From the NCBI GenBank assembly GCA_017542425.1, contig JAFXXH010000069.1, positions 1 to 64,000 on the forward strand: a DNA stretch of 64,000 nt, written 5' to 3'. Positions within the stretch are counted from its first letter, which is position 1; the number at the start of each line of letters is the position of its first letter. This stretch comes from Oscillospiraceae bacterium. Its GTDB lineage: Bacteria > Bacillota > Clostridia > Oscillospirales > Oscillospiraceae. Positions 57,601-64,000 of the stretch are shown in pieces. Position numbers and translations under genes: made by a program. Below the pieces are notes generated by a model. The model worked only from the letters and a program-made list of their open reading frames with translations. It was not told where the DNA came from and did not search any database.

Positions 57601-58256
57601 TGGACGGAAGCACGCCCACGGAGGACAGCCCGGTCTATGATTCCCTGCTCTATGTGACCGAGGACCTGACGCTCAAGGCCGCCGCCTTCCGCCTGGGGAT
57701 GCGCCCCAGCCCGGTGCTGACCCTCCGCTACACCCAGACCCCGCAGCCGGAGACGGTGCGGGCCGCGGCGGACGGCAAGGCGCTGAGCGGCGACTGCGCC
57801 CTGAAAAGCGGCGCGGTGCTGACGCTCTCCAGCTTCACCGAAGGGGCGGAGATCTGGTACACCACCAACGGCGTCTGCCCGAGGGAGGACCCCAATCCCA
57901 TCCGCTATACGGGTCCCATCACCCTGGCACCCGGCAGTTACTACTTCCGCATCCGCGCCCGGCTGAACGGCGTCTGGTCCGAGGGCCTGCCCCTGCGCCT
58001 GACGGTGGGGGAGGGCGAGCTGGGCACGCTGCGCTGGCACTACGACGCCCAGGGCGTCACGGTCACCGGCCAGGGCCTGAGCGCGCAGCAGCCGGTCTAT
58101 GTGGCCTGTTATGACGCCGACGGGCGGCTGCGCTGCACGGAATGCCTGACGGCGGCGGGCCAGACCGCAGCGCTGGCACGGGACTTCGACAGCGGAACGC
58201 TTTTCTGGCTGGACGAGCAGTTCCAGCCCAAATGTGAGGCGATCCGGTTCCGCTGA
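51633..58256 (+). CDS. Giant secreted multidomain protein
   Basis: A 2207-aa exported protein: signal peptide (1-30, ALAGSED), two putative Ig (He_PIG) domains with GLSLAADGKLSGTP and LISGTPTTAG (about 185-370), and a long series of beta-sandwich regions. Near 1720-1800 is a carboxypeptidase-regulatory-like domain (VAGATVTLYT...GWWRVHVSAPGY), then a bacterial Ig-like region (about 1850-1950) and two chitobiase-C-terminal-like domains (IRYTVDGSTPT, IWYTTNGVCP) at about 1960-2150. No SLH repeats or LPxTG motif, so its wall attachment is unclear. Likely an adhesin or polymer-binding protein. AACGGAGGAAA precedes the start. Confidence 0.8.
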   Translation: MNAKRTKRALTLLLALALCLTLTPTAALAGSEDMPLELTVFDHSRSGDYGYATDGYLELDQSGAVTFDLSGAASLSGPGAVQGVWLVDAATKAVRYDLRSAAWGGLDQSAVESWEDDNGETVYFLNVWIQNLTISGAAAGDYRLKVQAGGETLYSEEYSDEYFSTDGMVHVVPHGTLSGGPQITTSYLTPATLGEPYSASLEATPQAGGAITWTLADGALPDGLSLAADGKLSGTPGAMGNYSFTVRATETGGGSSEKRFTLSVVAPKPQITNPEVVRDHRLPDGEAGVPYAFQLTGKPAFEGDTLKWSIYHLEGYDTGDLPEGLGIDEDTGLISGTPTTAGEYHFTPFVTEVETGNGFGPTVYLTIKEHTAPLTTREDPQVTLSYVGDTLRVEGSYSAYLYLNRSTQAEETITAALAYTDHGGQAKTQALSLSDWGATYYCSGRLPADAGHVERFIFYLNGAEFAAAPVHADTAPVLRLNFDGDAGRGLYLTVKNAAGEAVYNQYVYGTGDPITLQNLGAGTYTAELSGYVSHFGTLSFGSCTATLQNGKTTEATLHVETHRSASVYPRVTADGSGVWYYDSFWYADAACTQVLSTAPSYALLDGDVVWYRAAPTSSGSVEWEASAPLRVTVETGQNVEVPLTKKPAISVTVTAHTEKTDGSGGWEQGEYFVTVSRPGQDGYVDSRRSYGAAGEPFTAEKVTAGTVLTVCGRSAWYVSDAHSALSYTVTEADVAAGSLTRRFDVPLTEGRVYLDVTRTTLDGTGSFNPDNVSAYTLTKADGTELALRRSGGVLTILDPEQVRVGEKLTLYACGANRDFGPEYDGSVKLTIQKDAQGKKFARVSLPLVQRRRMNLWLKRSVSGPLALLVYRGDGSLLARNDSLYGQRNASRTDVVQPLCGLSPDTYTFVLADSRHLDTLAPETYDTASEGKALPYGGWVEADLRASDGSGAVRLTDADAATDYGRINTELSAVTMSRTSAGLITLDLDVIPKPGFASEGNVTILIQTNQGGDAHGWGGFVGTRSLTVNGFPIDFNRWGGSESGMIDTSGQIRLTLTAEQLALCGGFPLHFSTVFTETEFESVSCSAYLIYWQGGDLLTEFVASYQAVTGGITLETPEATTDGVFTVWGQGMPCTKFIQGYAADKRMDYNVTILADGVPVAQTKAEGVKGYFKAQVALDTAHMEEYQEVEFLAVGAYDDGSFARVSAPARTAYTPRDGVLHDYSLSWESHRGDYEAGRMQTIGIWEDGNPVNLTGSWYRGATGSHDQARLYWTMHFDNPDEVTAVSVVVPRNGAATVIPAQRQADGSWQTPLTYIPGTAPDGAWVTYDTVSRTVASHEADAPDYGALAEFFADSSFVKELRGDPASAEGLRFTLSNGDGLYLPVRYTEQELPWDPSDVSDLRAMSPIYANDANLVYSDCGYLSVTGGVWAVDAISCYPLTDGSGDLYIRTTATIDTRTVTTWDMAAQKKTVSVLTLGDGGGQAEPYEGEEDDYARDFLRCLDVAELWSTFMEAYGEAVEEAAQKAAPGGSAEITSIDTGKVAQTAYTIGKDCYTWARGRKITPNECTKLRVFIKANEHCLRFVRRWYGKDPRFEVFNELNTVSMAAETNFFLKGLNAAGTFVTGGGKGVKAAMKAIANGARDHNCKTTQGQNLAREVYRAAKTLEQENISSGSGGQCSGMKWYKWPKDLYDPDADRSDDPDNHSHAQQSPPGPQGRYDPSGYIYEAVPSNRVAGATVTLYTLPENAAAYNDAGAVTALGGGAYIADAADFGIEPNPQTTGEDGRYQWFVPQGWWRVHVSAPGYADADSGESAANGLDAYKNSADGLYYMPVLPVQLDVNLPLTSYAAPEVERLEATELGLLLRFTKYMDETTLTADRFTLLVNGAPAAFTLSLADSEASSRREGAPSYTRTLLLTYPNAAAGDTVRLTVDSRVRSYAGVPMAERYDSGEQTVRAAKQVARPTAGVASGEVEKNTPVALSCATEGAVIRYTVDGSTPTEDSPVYDSLLYVTEDLTLKAAAFRLGMRPSPVLTLRYTQTPQPETVRAAADGKALSGDCALKSGAVLTLSSFTEGAEIWYTTNGVCPREDPNPIRYTGPITLAPGSYYFRIRARLNGVWSEGLPLRLTVGEGELGTLRWHYDAQGVTVTGQGLSAQQPVYVACYDADGRLRCTECLTAAGQTAALARDFDSGTLFWLDEQFQPKCEAIRFR

Positions 58257-58282
58257 GAACCCGGGCGCAAAACAAACCAAAG

Positions 58283-58316
58283 GGGGAGGCCCGGGACGAA
58301 ACGCCCGGGCCTCCCC
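58283..58316 (+). terminator. GC-rich hairpin after the giant gene
   Basis: Perfect 13-bp stem GGGGAGGCCCGGG/CCCGGGCCTCCCC; no T-run. Confidence 0.5.
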
Positions 58317-58338
58317 GCAGCCGGTACGGAAGCGGAAC

Positions 58339-58790
58339 TCACGCTTCCACAGCGTCGTCCCCGGAGGAAAACTCCCGATGGAGCCGATGCATGGTCATCC
58401 AGTAGTTTTTCCCGTGCCGATCCGGGCACTTGCGCGCCGCCTCCGCCAGGACGGCGTCTGGCAGCAGGTAGTCCCCACGGGGCAGCCCCTCCGCCAGGCA
58501 GCGCCGCAGCTCCGCCCGCCGGGCCTCCGGGTTGCCGCGCGCTTGGGATGCCCGCAGCAGTTCCCCGGCGGCGTACTCGTAAAGGCCGTCGGAAAAGCTG
58601 TCGTCCAGCAGCGTGTAGCGCAGCGGAAAGCTGGCCGCTTCGCCGGGCTGACCGGGGAGATAGGCCGCGTCCTCCGCAGAATCGCGCACATAGAGATAAT
58701 AGAGCCGGGCCGCCCGCTTCCCCGGCGCGGCGCGCACGATGCGGCCCAGCCGCTGGACATGCTGGCGCTCCACGTTTGAAGCCGGATAAC
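58339..58790 (-). pseudogene. SF2 helicase, C-terminal remnant
   Basis: The minus-strand frame reads PASNVERQHVQRLGRIVRAA, the motif VI region of an SF2 helicase (QRxGRxxR), and runs on to a normal-looking C-terminus (HGKNYWMTMHRLHREFSSG). Motifs I to V are missing because the frame ends at about 58790 where another remnant begins on the plus strand. Helicases of this type occur in BREX-like and related defence loci. Not expected to function. Confidence 0.6.
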
Positions 58791-59237
58791 AGGCTGGAGT
58801 CCACGTTCTCCCTGTTCGCGTTCAGCTCCTCCTACACGGAGGACGTCATCGAGAAAAAGCATGAGCGCGCCGGGGTCGAAACCGTGTTCGCGGAGGACCC
58901 TGAGGCCCGGGCCGCGGCGGAGGCGGCGCTGGACGCCATCGTGTCCGCCCCGGAACTCCTTCCCCTGACGCGCACGGAGGTGCTTCAGGTATTGGAGCGC
59001 ATTGTGCGCTTTCATGGCCGCGCCTACGGCTGGGAGCCGCAGCTTCCGGCGGAGGCGCTGTACGCGGTCACGGAGTCGGGCGGCTATCTGCTGCGCACCC
59101 GCATCCGCGCTGCCATCGAGTATCTGGACCAGCTCTATCAATACGGCGCGGCCTCCGAAAGCGTCACCGCCCCGCTCCAGCAGGAGCGCTACGACGAGGA
59201 CGAGACGCCCGAGCTTTCCGATCTGGACACGCTGTAA
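58791..59237 (+). pseudogene. BrxD-like (DUF2791) P-loop protein, C-terminal remnant
   Basis: The plus-strand frame contains RTEVLQVLERIVRFHGRAYG and YLLRTRIRAAIEYLDQLYQY, which resemble the C-terminal region of BREX-associated BrxD/DUF2791 ATPases. There is no start codon or P-loop, as the N-terminal part is missing at the junction near 58790. Together with the adjoining helicase end it suggests a deletion through a defence locus. The family call is from memory of the C-terminal pattern and is moderate. Confidence 0.45.
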
Positions 59238-59303
59238 GGCGGCAAACCGTGAAACCCTGCGCGCTTTGCGTTCCGAAGCGGGTGAAAAACCCAAAATCCC
59301 ATC

Positions 59304-59332
59304 TTCCCATTTTCTGATTCCTGTGTTATACT
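59304..59332 (+). promoter_or_regulatory. Promoter of the Asp23-nusB operon
   Basis: TTCCCA (59304-59309), 17-base spacer and TATACT (59327-59332); the -35 is weak. Confidence 0.5.
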
Positions 59333-59333
59333 A

Positions 59334-59361
59334 AATCAGTTACAAGCAATCAGTTACAAGC
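59334..59361 (+). repeat. Tandem 14-bp repeat in leader
   Basis: AATCAGTTACAAGC occurs twice without a gap, immediately after the -10 box of the Asp23-nusB promoter. Confidence 0.85.
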
Positions 59362-59392
59362 TTCAAACGAACAGAACATGGGAGGGACCGAG

Positions 59393-59740
59393 ATGCCTGA
59401 TACCTATATCACCGTGCCCGGCGGGCAGGGGGACATCCACATTTCCGAGGACGTGCTGGCGGTCATCGCCGCCACGGCCATTCGGGAGACCGAGGGCGTG
59501 GCCGCCATGACGGCCCTGACGGACGGCGGCGCGGCCCGCAAGGGCGCGGCCCGGGCGGCGCGCATCCGGCTGGAGGACGGCGTGGTCTACGCCGACGCGG
59601 CCATCTACGCCCAGTACGGCGACAGCATCGCCGCCATCGGCGAGCGGGCCCAGAAGGCCGTGGCCGAGGCCGTGGAGAGCATGACCGGGCTGAAAAGCGT
59701 CGTCAACATCTTTGTGGCCGGCGTGAGCTTCGACAAATAA
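59393..59740 (+). CDS. Asp23/Gls24 family protein (YloU-like)
   Basis: A 115-aa member of the Asp23/Gls24 family (GDIHISEDVLAVIAATAIRE, VYADAAIYAQYGDSI, VVNIFVAGVSFD). Members are small envelope-stress or membrane-associated proteins, and one is usually encoded before nusB in Clostridia and Bacilli. GGGAGG precedes the ATG at 59393. Thirteen bases separate it from nusB. Confidence 0.92.
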   Translation: MPDTYITVPGGQGDIHISEDVLAVIAATAIRETEGVAAMTALTDGGAARKGAARAARIRLEDGVVYADAAIYAQYGDSIAAIGERAQKAVAEAVESMTGLKSVVNIFVAGVSFDK

Positions 59741-59753
59741 GAAGGGGCGGCGC

Positions 59754-60221
59754 ATGACCAGAACGACAGCCAGGGAACTGGCGATCCTGCTGGGCTTCTC
59801 CGTGGCCCCGGACGAGACGGCGGCGGAGGCGGCGGAACGCTTTTTCGAGCCGGAGCACTACGCCAGCCTGGCGGGGGAGAGCCCCGTCTTCGACGAGGCC
59901 CCCGGCCCGGCGGAGCTGGACTACATCCGCCGGGTGGCCGCGCTGATGACGGAGCGGCGGGCGGAGCTGGACGGCTACATCCGCCGCTACGCCCACGGCT
60001 GGCGGCCCGAGCGCATCTCCCGGGCGGCGGCGGCGATTTTGCGCTGCGCCATGTGCGAGATCCTCTACGTCCCCGACGTGCCCACCGCCTCCGCCATCGA
60101 CGAGGCCGTGGAGCTGGCGAAAAAATACGAAGCGGCGGAGACGGTGGCCTTCCTCAACGGCGTGCTGGGCGGTTTCGTGAAGGGGGAACTGCCCCAGGCG
60201 GGGCAGGAAGAGACCCCATGA
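59754..60221 (+). CDS. nusB: Transcription antitermination factor NusB
   Basis: A 155-aa all-helical NusB protein. The conserved C-terminal part (RISRAAAAILRCAMCEILY, TASAIDEAVELAKKYEAAET, FLNGVLG) is clear. With NusE it binds boxA of nascent rRNA and promotes antitermination. It overlaps xseA by four bases. Typical length for the family in Firmicutes. Confidence 0.93.
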   Translation: MTRTTARELAILLGFSVAPDETAAEAAERFFEPEHYASLAGESPVFDEAPGPAELDYIRRVAALMTERRAELDGYIRRYAHGWRPERISRAAAAILRCAMCEILYVPDVPTASAIDEAVELAKKYEAAETVAFLNGVLGGFVKGELPQAGQEETP

Positions 60222-61462
60222 ACGAGCGTCCGGTCCTCCGGGTGGCGGAGGTCAACGCCCTGGTGAAGCGCCTGCTGGACGGGGAAGCGGCGCTGCAAAA
60301 CCTGGCCGTGGCGGGGGAACTGAGCAACTACAAGGTCTACCCCTCCGGCCACCACTACTTCACCCTCAAGGACGCGGAGAGCGCCCTGCGCTGCGTGATG
60401 TTCAAGGGCAGCGCCCAGCGCCTGCGCTACCGCCCGGAAAACGGCCTGCGGGTGACGGCGGTGGGGCGGCTGACGGTGTTCCCCCGGGACGGGGTCTATC
60501 AGCTCTACTGCACGGAGCTGATCCCCCAGGGCGTGGGGGACCTGCAGCTGGCCTTCGAGCAGCTCAAACGCCGCCTGGCCGGGGAAGGGCTCTTCGACCC
60601 GGCCCACAAACAGCCCATCCCCCGCTTCCCCCGGCGCATCGCGGTCATCACCAGCGGCGCGGGGGCGGCGGTGCGGGACATCATCCGCGTGGCCGCCCGG
60701 CGCTGGCCCATGACGAAGCTGCTCATCATGCCCGTCCGGGTGCAGGGTCCGGAAGCGCCCCCGGAGCTGGTGGGCGCCCTGAACTACGCCAACCGCTGGC
60801 GCGTGGCCGACCTGATCCTCATCGGGCGCGGCGGCGGCAGCATGGAGGACCTCTGGGCCTTCAACGACGAGCGGGTGGCCCGGGCCATCTATCGCAGCGA
60901 GATCCCGGTGATCTCCGCCGTGGGGCACGAGCCGGACGTGACCATTTCCGACTATGTGGCCGACCTGCGGGCCGCCACCCCCAGCAACGGGGCGGAACTG
61001 GCCCTGCCGGACCAGGCGGAAGTGCGCGCCTTTCTGGCCCACGCCGCCGCCCGCTCCGCCCAGGCCCAGCGGCGGCGGCTGGAGACCCTGCGCCGACGGC
61101 TGGACGCGCTGCGCGTGCGCCGGGTGCTGGAGTCCCCCACCGGCCACATCGACGTGAAGCGCATGGAGCTGGACCTGCTGCGGGAGCGGCTTCTCAATGG
61201 CCAGCAGCGGGCCTTGACCGGGGCGCGGCGGGACTTCACCCGCCTGACCGCAGCCCTGGACGCCCTCAGCCCGCTGAAGGTGCTGACAAGAGGCTACGCC
61301 ATCGCCAGCAGCCCCGACGGGACGGTGCTGCGCAGCGTGGCGGACAGCGCGCCGGGCCAGGCCCTGCGCGTCAGCCTCTGGGACGGCGCGCTGGACTGCC
61401 GGGTGGAGGACATCGAGCGAAAGGAGAGCGAGCATGGCCGAGCAGAAGGAACTGGACTTTGA
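60218..61462 (+). CDS. xseA: Exodeoxyribonuclease VII large subunit
   Basis: A 414-aa protein. N-terminal OB-fold (LAVAGELSNYKVYPSGHHYF) and the catalytic domain with FPRRIAVITSGAGAAVRDI, DLILIGRGGGSMEDL and SAVGHEPDVTI. With XseB it degrades single-stranded DNA from both ends to short oligonucleotides. Overlaps nusB at its start and xseB by 29 bases at its end. Confidence 0.95.
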   Translation: MNERPVLRVAEVNALVKRLLDGEAALQNLAVAGELSNYKVYPSGHHYFTLKDAESALRCVMFKGSAQRLRYRPENGLRVTAVGRLTVFPRDGVYQLYCTELIPQGVGDLQLAFEQLKRRLAGEGLFDPAHKQPIPRFPRRIAVITSGAGAAVRDIIRVAARRWPMTKLLIMPVRVQGPEAPPELVGALNYANRWRVADLILIGRGGGSMEDLWAFNDERVARAIYRSEIPVISAVGHEPDVTISDYVADLRAATPSNGAELALPDQAEVRAFLAHAAARSAQAQRRRLETLRRRLDALRVRRVLESPTGHIDVKRMELDLLRERLLNGQQRALTGARRDFTRLTAALDALSPLKVLTRGYAIASSPDGTVLRSVADSAPGQALRVSLWDGALDCRVEDIERKESEHGRAEGTGL

Positions 61463-61673
61463 GGCCGGGCTGAAGCGGCTGGAGACCATCGTTGCGGCTC
61501 TGGAACAGGGCAACGCCAGCCTCAGCGAGAGCATGGCCCTGTTTGAAGAGGGGGCGGGCCTGGTGCGCCGCTGCTCCGGTCTGCTGGATCGGGCCGAGCA
61601 GCAGGTGCTGCGGCTCCAGAAGGGCCCCGACGGGGCGCCGGTGGAGCTGCCCTTCGACCCTCCGGCGGGCTGA
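61434..61673 (+). CDS. xseB: Exodeoxyribonuclease VII small subunit
   Basis: A 79-aa protein with the XseB helical hairpin (DFEAGLKRLETIVAALEQGN, LSESMALFEEGAGLVRRC). It binds along the extended C-terminal helices of XseA. Normal length. A terminator follows at 61733. Confidence 0.94.
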   Translation: MAEQKELDFEAGLKRLETIVAALEQGNASLSESMALFEEGAGLVRRCSGLLDRAEQQVLRLQKGPDGAPVELPFDPPAG

Positions 61674-61732
61674 AACGGCCCGGATGCTTTGTGCAAAAAA
61701 TTCCAAAAATATTGTTCTTTTTTTGTCAATAA

Positions 61733-61767
61733 AAAAATCCTTTCCGTATTGTGCGGAAAGGATTTTT
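61733..61767 (+). terminator. Terminator between xseB and dxs
   Basis: A perfect 14-bp stem AAAAATCCTTTCCG with its complement, ending in T5; A-rich on the other side, so it may act in both directions. Confidence 0.8.
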
Positions 61768-61777
61768 GCGTTATAAT
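61749..61777 (+). promoter_or_regulatory. Possible promoter of dxs
   Basis: TTGTGC (61749-61754), 17-base spacer, TATAAT (61772-61777). It overlaps the terminator hairpin, so upstream operon and dxs may be separately transcribed. Confidence 0.5.
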
Positions 61778-61839
61778 ACAAATATTGCAGGATACGCTTT
61801 GCATGTAACGCTGAGATAAATTAGAAAGAGGATGCTGTA

Positions 61840-63678
61840 TTGAAGCGATTGGACCGAATCTATTCTTCTGCGGATGTAAAGGCGCTGTCGGCGGATGTGC
61901 TGCCGGAGCTCTGCCAGGAGCTGCGGGAGGAGGTGCTGGAGACCGTCTCGCGCAACGGGGGCCACCTGGCCTCGTCCCTGGGGGCGGTGGAGCTGACCGT
62001 GGCGCTGCACCGGGTCTATGACAGCGCGACAGATCGCCTGGTGTTCGACGTGGGGCACCAGTGCTATGCCCATAAATTGCTCACCGGGCGGCGGGACCGC
62101 TTTGACACCCTGCGGCAGCTGGGCGGGCTGGCGGGCTTCCCCCGGCCCAATGAGAGCCCGGACGACGCGGCCATCAGCGGCCACGCCTCCACCAGCGTCT
62201 CCGTGGCCCTGGGCATGGCCCGGGCCAGGACCCTGCTGGGGGAGGACTACGGCGTGGTGGCCGTCATCGGCGACGGGGCCCTCACAGGCGGCGTGGCCTA
62301 TGAGGGTCTGTCCGACTGCGGCAGCAGCGGCGAGGACATCCTGGTCCTCCTGAACGACAACGCCATGAGCATCAGCGAAAACGTGGGCGGCATGAGCCTG
62401 CTTCTGGCGAAGGTGCGCGTCCGCCCCGGCTATCTCCGCTTCAAGCGCTTTTATCGGCGCACGGTGGGGCGGTATCGGATTTTGTATCGAATGCTCCACC
62501 GGATCAAAGAGTGGGTGAAGGACCTGGCTCTGCCGGACAATATGTTCGAGGATATGGGTTTTTATTACCTTGGCCCGGTGGACGGCCACGACGTAAAGGC
62601 CCTGGAGCGGGTCATTGACTACGCCCGGAGCATCGGCGGGCCGGTGCTGCTCCACGTCTGCACGAAAAAGGGCAAGGGCTACGCCCCGGCGGAGGAAGAC
62701 CCCGCCCGCTATCACGGCGTCGGCCCCTTCGACCCCGCCCGGGGGGTGGACGCCGGGCAGAAGGAGAACTTCTCCTCCGTCTTCGGCGCGGCGCTCGTTG
62801 AGCTGGCCGAGGACGACGGGCGCATCGCGGCGGTCACTGCCGCCATGACCGACGGCACGGGCCTGGACGACTTCGCCCGGCGCTTCCCGAAGCGCTTTTT
62901 CGACGTGGGCATCGCCGAGGGCCACGCTGCGGCCATGTCTGCGGGCCTGGCCCAGCAGGGGATGCGCCCCGTCTTTGCCGTCTATTCCAGCTTCCTCCAG
63001 CGGGCCTACGATATGCTGATCCACGACGTGGCCCTGAGCGGCGTCCATGTGGTCTTCGCCGTGGACCGGGCCGGTCTGGTGGGGGCCGACGGGGAGACCC
63101 ACCAGGGGGCCTTCGACGTGGGCTATCTCTGCTCCGTGCCGGGGCTGCGGCTCTGGGCGCCTTCCAGCTATGCCGAGCTGCGGGGGATGCTGCGCCTGGC
63201 GCTGGCCGCCCCCGGCCCCGCTGCCGTCCGCTATCCCCGAGGCGGCGAGGGAGCTTACAAAGGCGACAGTTCCGGTCAGGACACGGCGCAGCTGCGCCCC
63301 GGCGGGGACCTGACGCTGGTGACCTACGGCATTCTGGTTAACGAGGCCCTGTGCGCGGCGGAGACCCTGGCGGGCGAGGGCATTGAAGTGGATCTTCTGA
63401 AACTCAACCGCCTGGATCAGCCGGACCTGGAACCGGTGCTGGCCTCCGTGGCGCGGACTGGACGGCTTTTGGTGCTGGAGGACAGCGCCCGGGCCGGGGG
63501 CCTGGGCACCCGGATTTTGGCCGAGCTGGCCCGGCGGGGCACTCCCCTTCTGGCCCAGCGGCTGCTGGACCTGGGGGACGGCGTGGTCCCCCACGGCGAG
63601 GTGGCCCAGCTCCGGGCCATGCTGGGGCAGGACGCCGCAGGCGTGGCCCGGGCCGCCAGAGAGCTGGTGCGCGGATGA
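61840..63678 (+). CDS. dxs: 1-deoxy-D-xylulose-5-phosphate synthase
   Basis: A 612-aa thiamine-diphosphate enzyme that joins pyruvate and glyceraldehyde-3-phosphate in the first step of the methylerythritol phosphate route to isoprenoids. Visible motifs: FDVGHQCYAHKLLTGR, GDGALTGGVAYEGL for the cofactor, and the C-terminal transketolase halves. The start is TTG at 61840 with GAAAGAGGA upstream. It overlaps tlyA by four bases. Confidence 0.95.
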   Translation: MKRLDRIYSSADVKALSADVLPELCQELREEVLETVSRNGGHLASSLGAVELTVALHRVYDSATDRLVFDVGHQCYAHKLLTGRRDRFDTLRQLGGLAGFPRPNESPDDAAISGHASTSVSVALGMARARTLLGEDYGVVAVIGDGALTGGVAYEGLSDCGSSGEDILVLLNDNAMSISENVGGMSLLLAKVRVRPGYLRFKRFYRRTVGRYRILYRMLHRIKEWVKDLALPDNMFEDMGFYYLGPVDGHDVKALERVIDYARSIGGPVLLHVCTKKGKGYAPAEEDPARYHGVGPFDPARGVDAGQKENFSSVFGAALVELAEDDGRIAAVTAAMTDGTGLDDFARRFPKRFFDVGIAEGHAAAMSAGLAQQGMRPVFAVYSSFLQRAYDMLIHDVALSGVHVVFAVDRAGLVGADGETHQGAFDVGYLCSVPGLRLWAPSSYAELRGMLRLALAAPGPAAVRYPRGGEGAYKGDSSGQDTAQLRPGGDLTLVTYGILVNEALCAAETLAGEGIEVDLLKLNRLDQPDLEPVLASVARTGRLLVLEDSARAGGLGTRILAELARRGTPLLAQRLLDLGDGVVPHGEVAQLRAMLGQDAAGVARAARELVRG

Positions 63679-64000
63679 AAAAAGTGCGACTCGACCAGCT
63701 CCTGGCGGACCGGGGGCTGGAACCCAGCCGGGAGCGGGCGCGGCTGGCCATCATGGAAGGGCGCGTTTTCGTGGACGGGCATCGGGTGGACAAGCCCGGC
63801 GCGCCCGTCAGCCCGGAGGCGCGGCTGGAAAAGCGGGGGGAGAGCCTCCGCTGGGTCAGCCGGGGCGGCCTCAAACTGGAAAAGGCGCTGAAGGCCTTTC
63901 AGTATGACCCGGCGGGCCTGACCTGCCTGGACTGTGGGGCCTCCACCGGGGGCTTCACCGACGTGCTGCTGCAAGCCGGGGCCAAACAGGTCTACGCCGT
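63675..64000 (+). CDS. tlyA: TlyA-family rRNA 2'-O-methyltransferase (partial)
   Basis: The first 108 codons of a TlyA/hemolysin-A-family protein, cut by the window edge. An S4 RNA-binding domain (RLDQLLADRGLEPSRERARL) is followed by the FtsJ-type methyltransferase opening (YVSRGGxKLEKAL-like WVSRGGLKLEKALKAF, then CLDCGASTGGFTDVLL). It probably methylates ribosomal RNA. It starts in the dxs stop codon, the usual clostridial order. Confidence 0.92.
   Translation, partial: MKKVRLDQLLADRGLEPSRERARLAIMEGRVFVDGHRVDKPGAPVSPEARLEKRGESLRWVSRGGLKLEKALKAFQYDPAGLTCLDCGASTGGFTDVLLQAGAKQVYA

Noticed and set aside
51588-58280. 2230-codon open frame on the minus strand opposite the giant secreted protein
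   Set aside because: It mirrors a plus-strand gene with signal peptide, ribosome site and recognisable domains; the antisense frame is open only because of the strong GC bias at codon third positions and has low-complexity Gly/Arg/His composition.

Overview
The window reads as GC-rich chromosomal DNA of a low-G+C-phylum anaerobe (Clostridia, probably an Oscillospiraceae-like gut bacterium). The grounds are the gene order Asp23/Gls24 protein-nusB-xseA-xseB-dxs-tlyA at the right end, several S-layer-homology (SLH) surface proteins, and a Tn1549-type conjugative backbone. No species can be named from the sequence alone.

Left flank (1-16.1 kb): an IS21-like end that cuts an acetyltransferase gene, a methyltransferase, a three-gene ABC importer (solute-binding lipoprotein, permease, ATPase) divergent from a thiolase-like gene, a complete type I restriction-modification operon hsdR-hsdM-hsdS, a Cro/C1-type regulator with an ImmA-like peptidase, a 42-residue small protein, a candidate stand-alone structured RNA with consensus promoter and terminator, and a secreted SLH protein with a caspase-like His/Cys pair.

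Centre (16.1-50.0 kb): a decayed integrative and conjugative element (ICE) in tRNA-Ala(GGC). An exact 41-bp direct repeat marks its ends: 16134-16174 inside the intact tRNA and 49985-50025 as a 3'-half copy followed by the likely original tRNA terminator. Backbone genes keep their order: parB, a replication-initiator-like gene, PcfB, the coupling protein, Maff2, a VirB6/TrbL-like protein, PrgI, a topoisomerase III remnant, a SNF2-helicase remnant, DUF3848/DUF3849, a CD1845-like gene and a relaxase remnant. PrgI, topoisomerase, helicase and relaxase are truncated, and VirB4 and an integrase are absent, so self-transfer is unlikely. The gaps hold toxin-antitoxin and defence cargo: HicAB, a broken type ISP restriction enzyme with a nitrilase, RelB/ParE and a zeta-type toxin pair. 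Between the replication gene and PcfB lie a 1513-aa SLH protein of Cys-pair repeats and a transglutaminase-like protein.

Nested in the ICE (28.2-36.5 kb) is an integrative mobilizable element (IME) of about 8.3 kb that splits maff2. It carries TnpV, TnpW, a MobA/MobL relaxase, an oriT that looks RSF1010-like, a large serine recombinase, and a metabolic cargo (PhzF-like enzyme plus threonine-aldolase-like enzyme) divergent from a LysR regulator with a perfect palindromic operator. This inner element looks intact and could be mobilised by a helper element.

Right flank (50-64 kb): a membrane-anchored LuxR-type regulator with a one-base frameshift, a 2207-aa secreted multidomain protein, two gene remnants suggesting a deleted BREX-like defence locus, and the housekeeping operon ending in a partial tlyA. 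Several genes (type ISP enzyme, transglutaminase start, LuxR) are broken by single-base changes in homopolymers, so assembly error must be excluded before calling them all pseudogenes.
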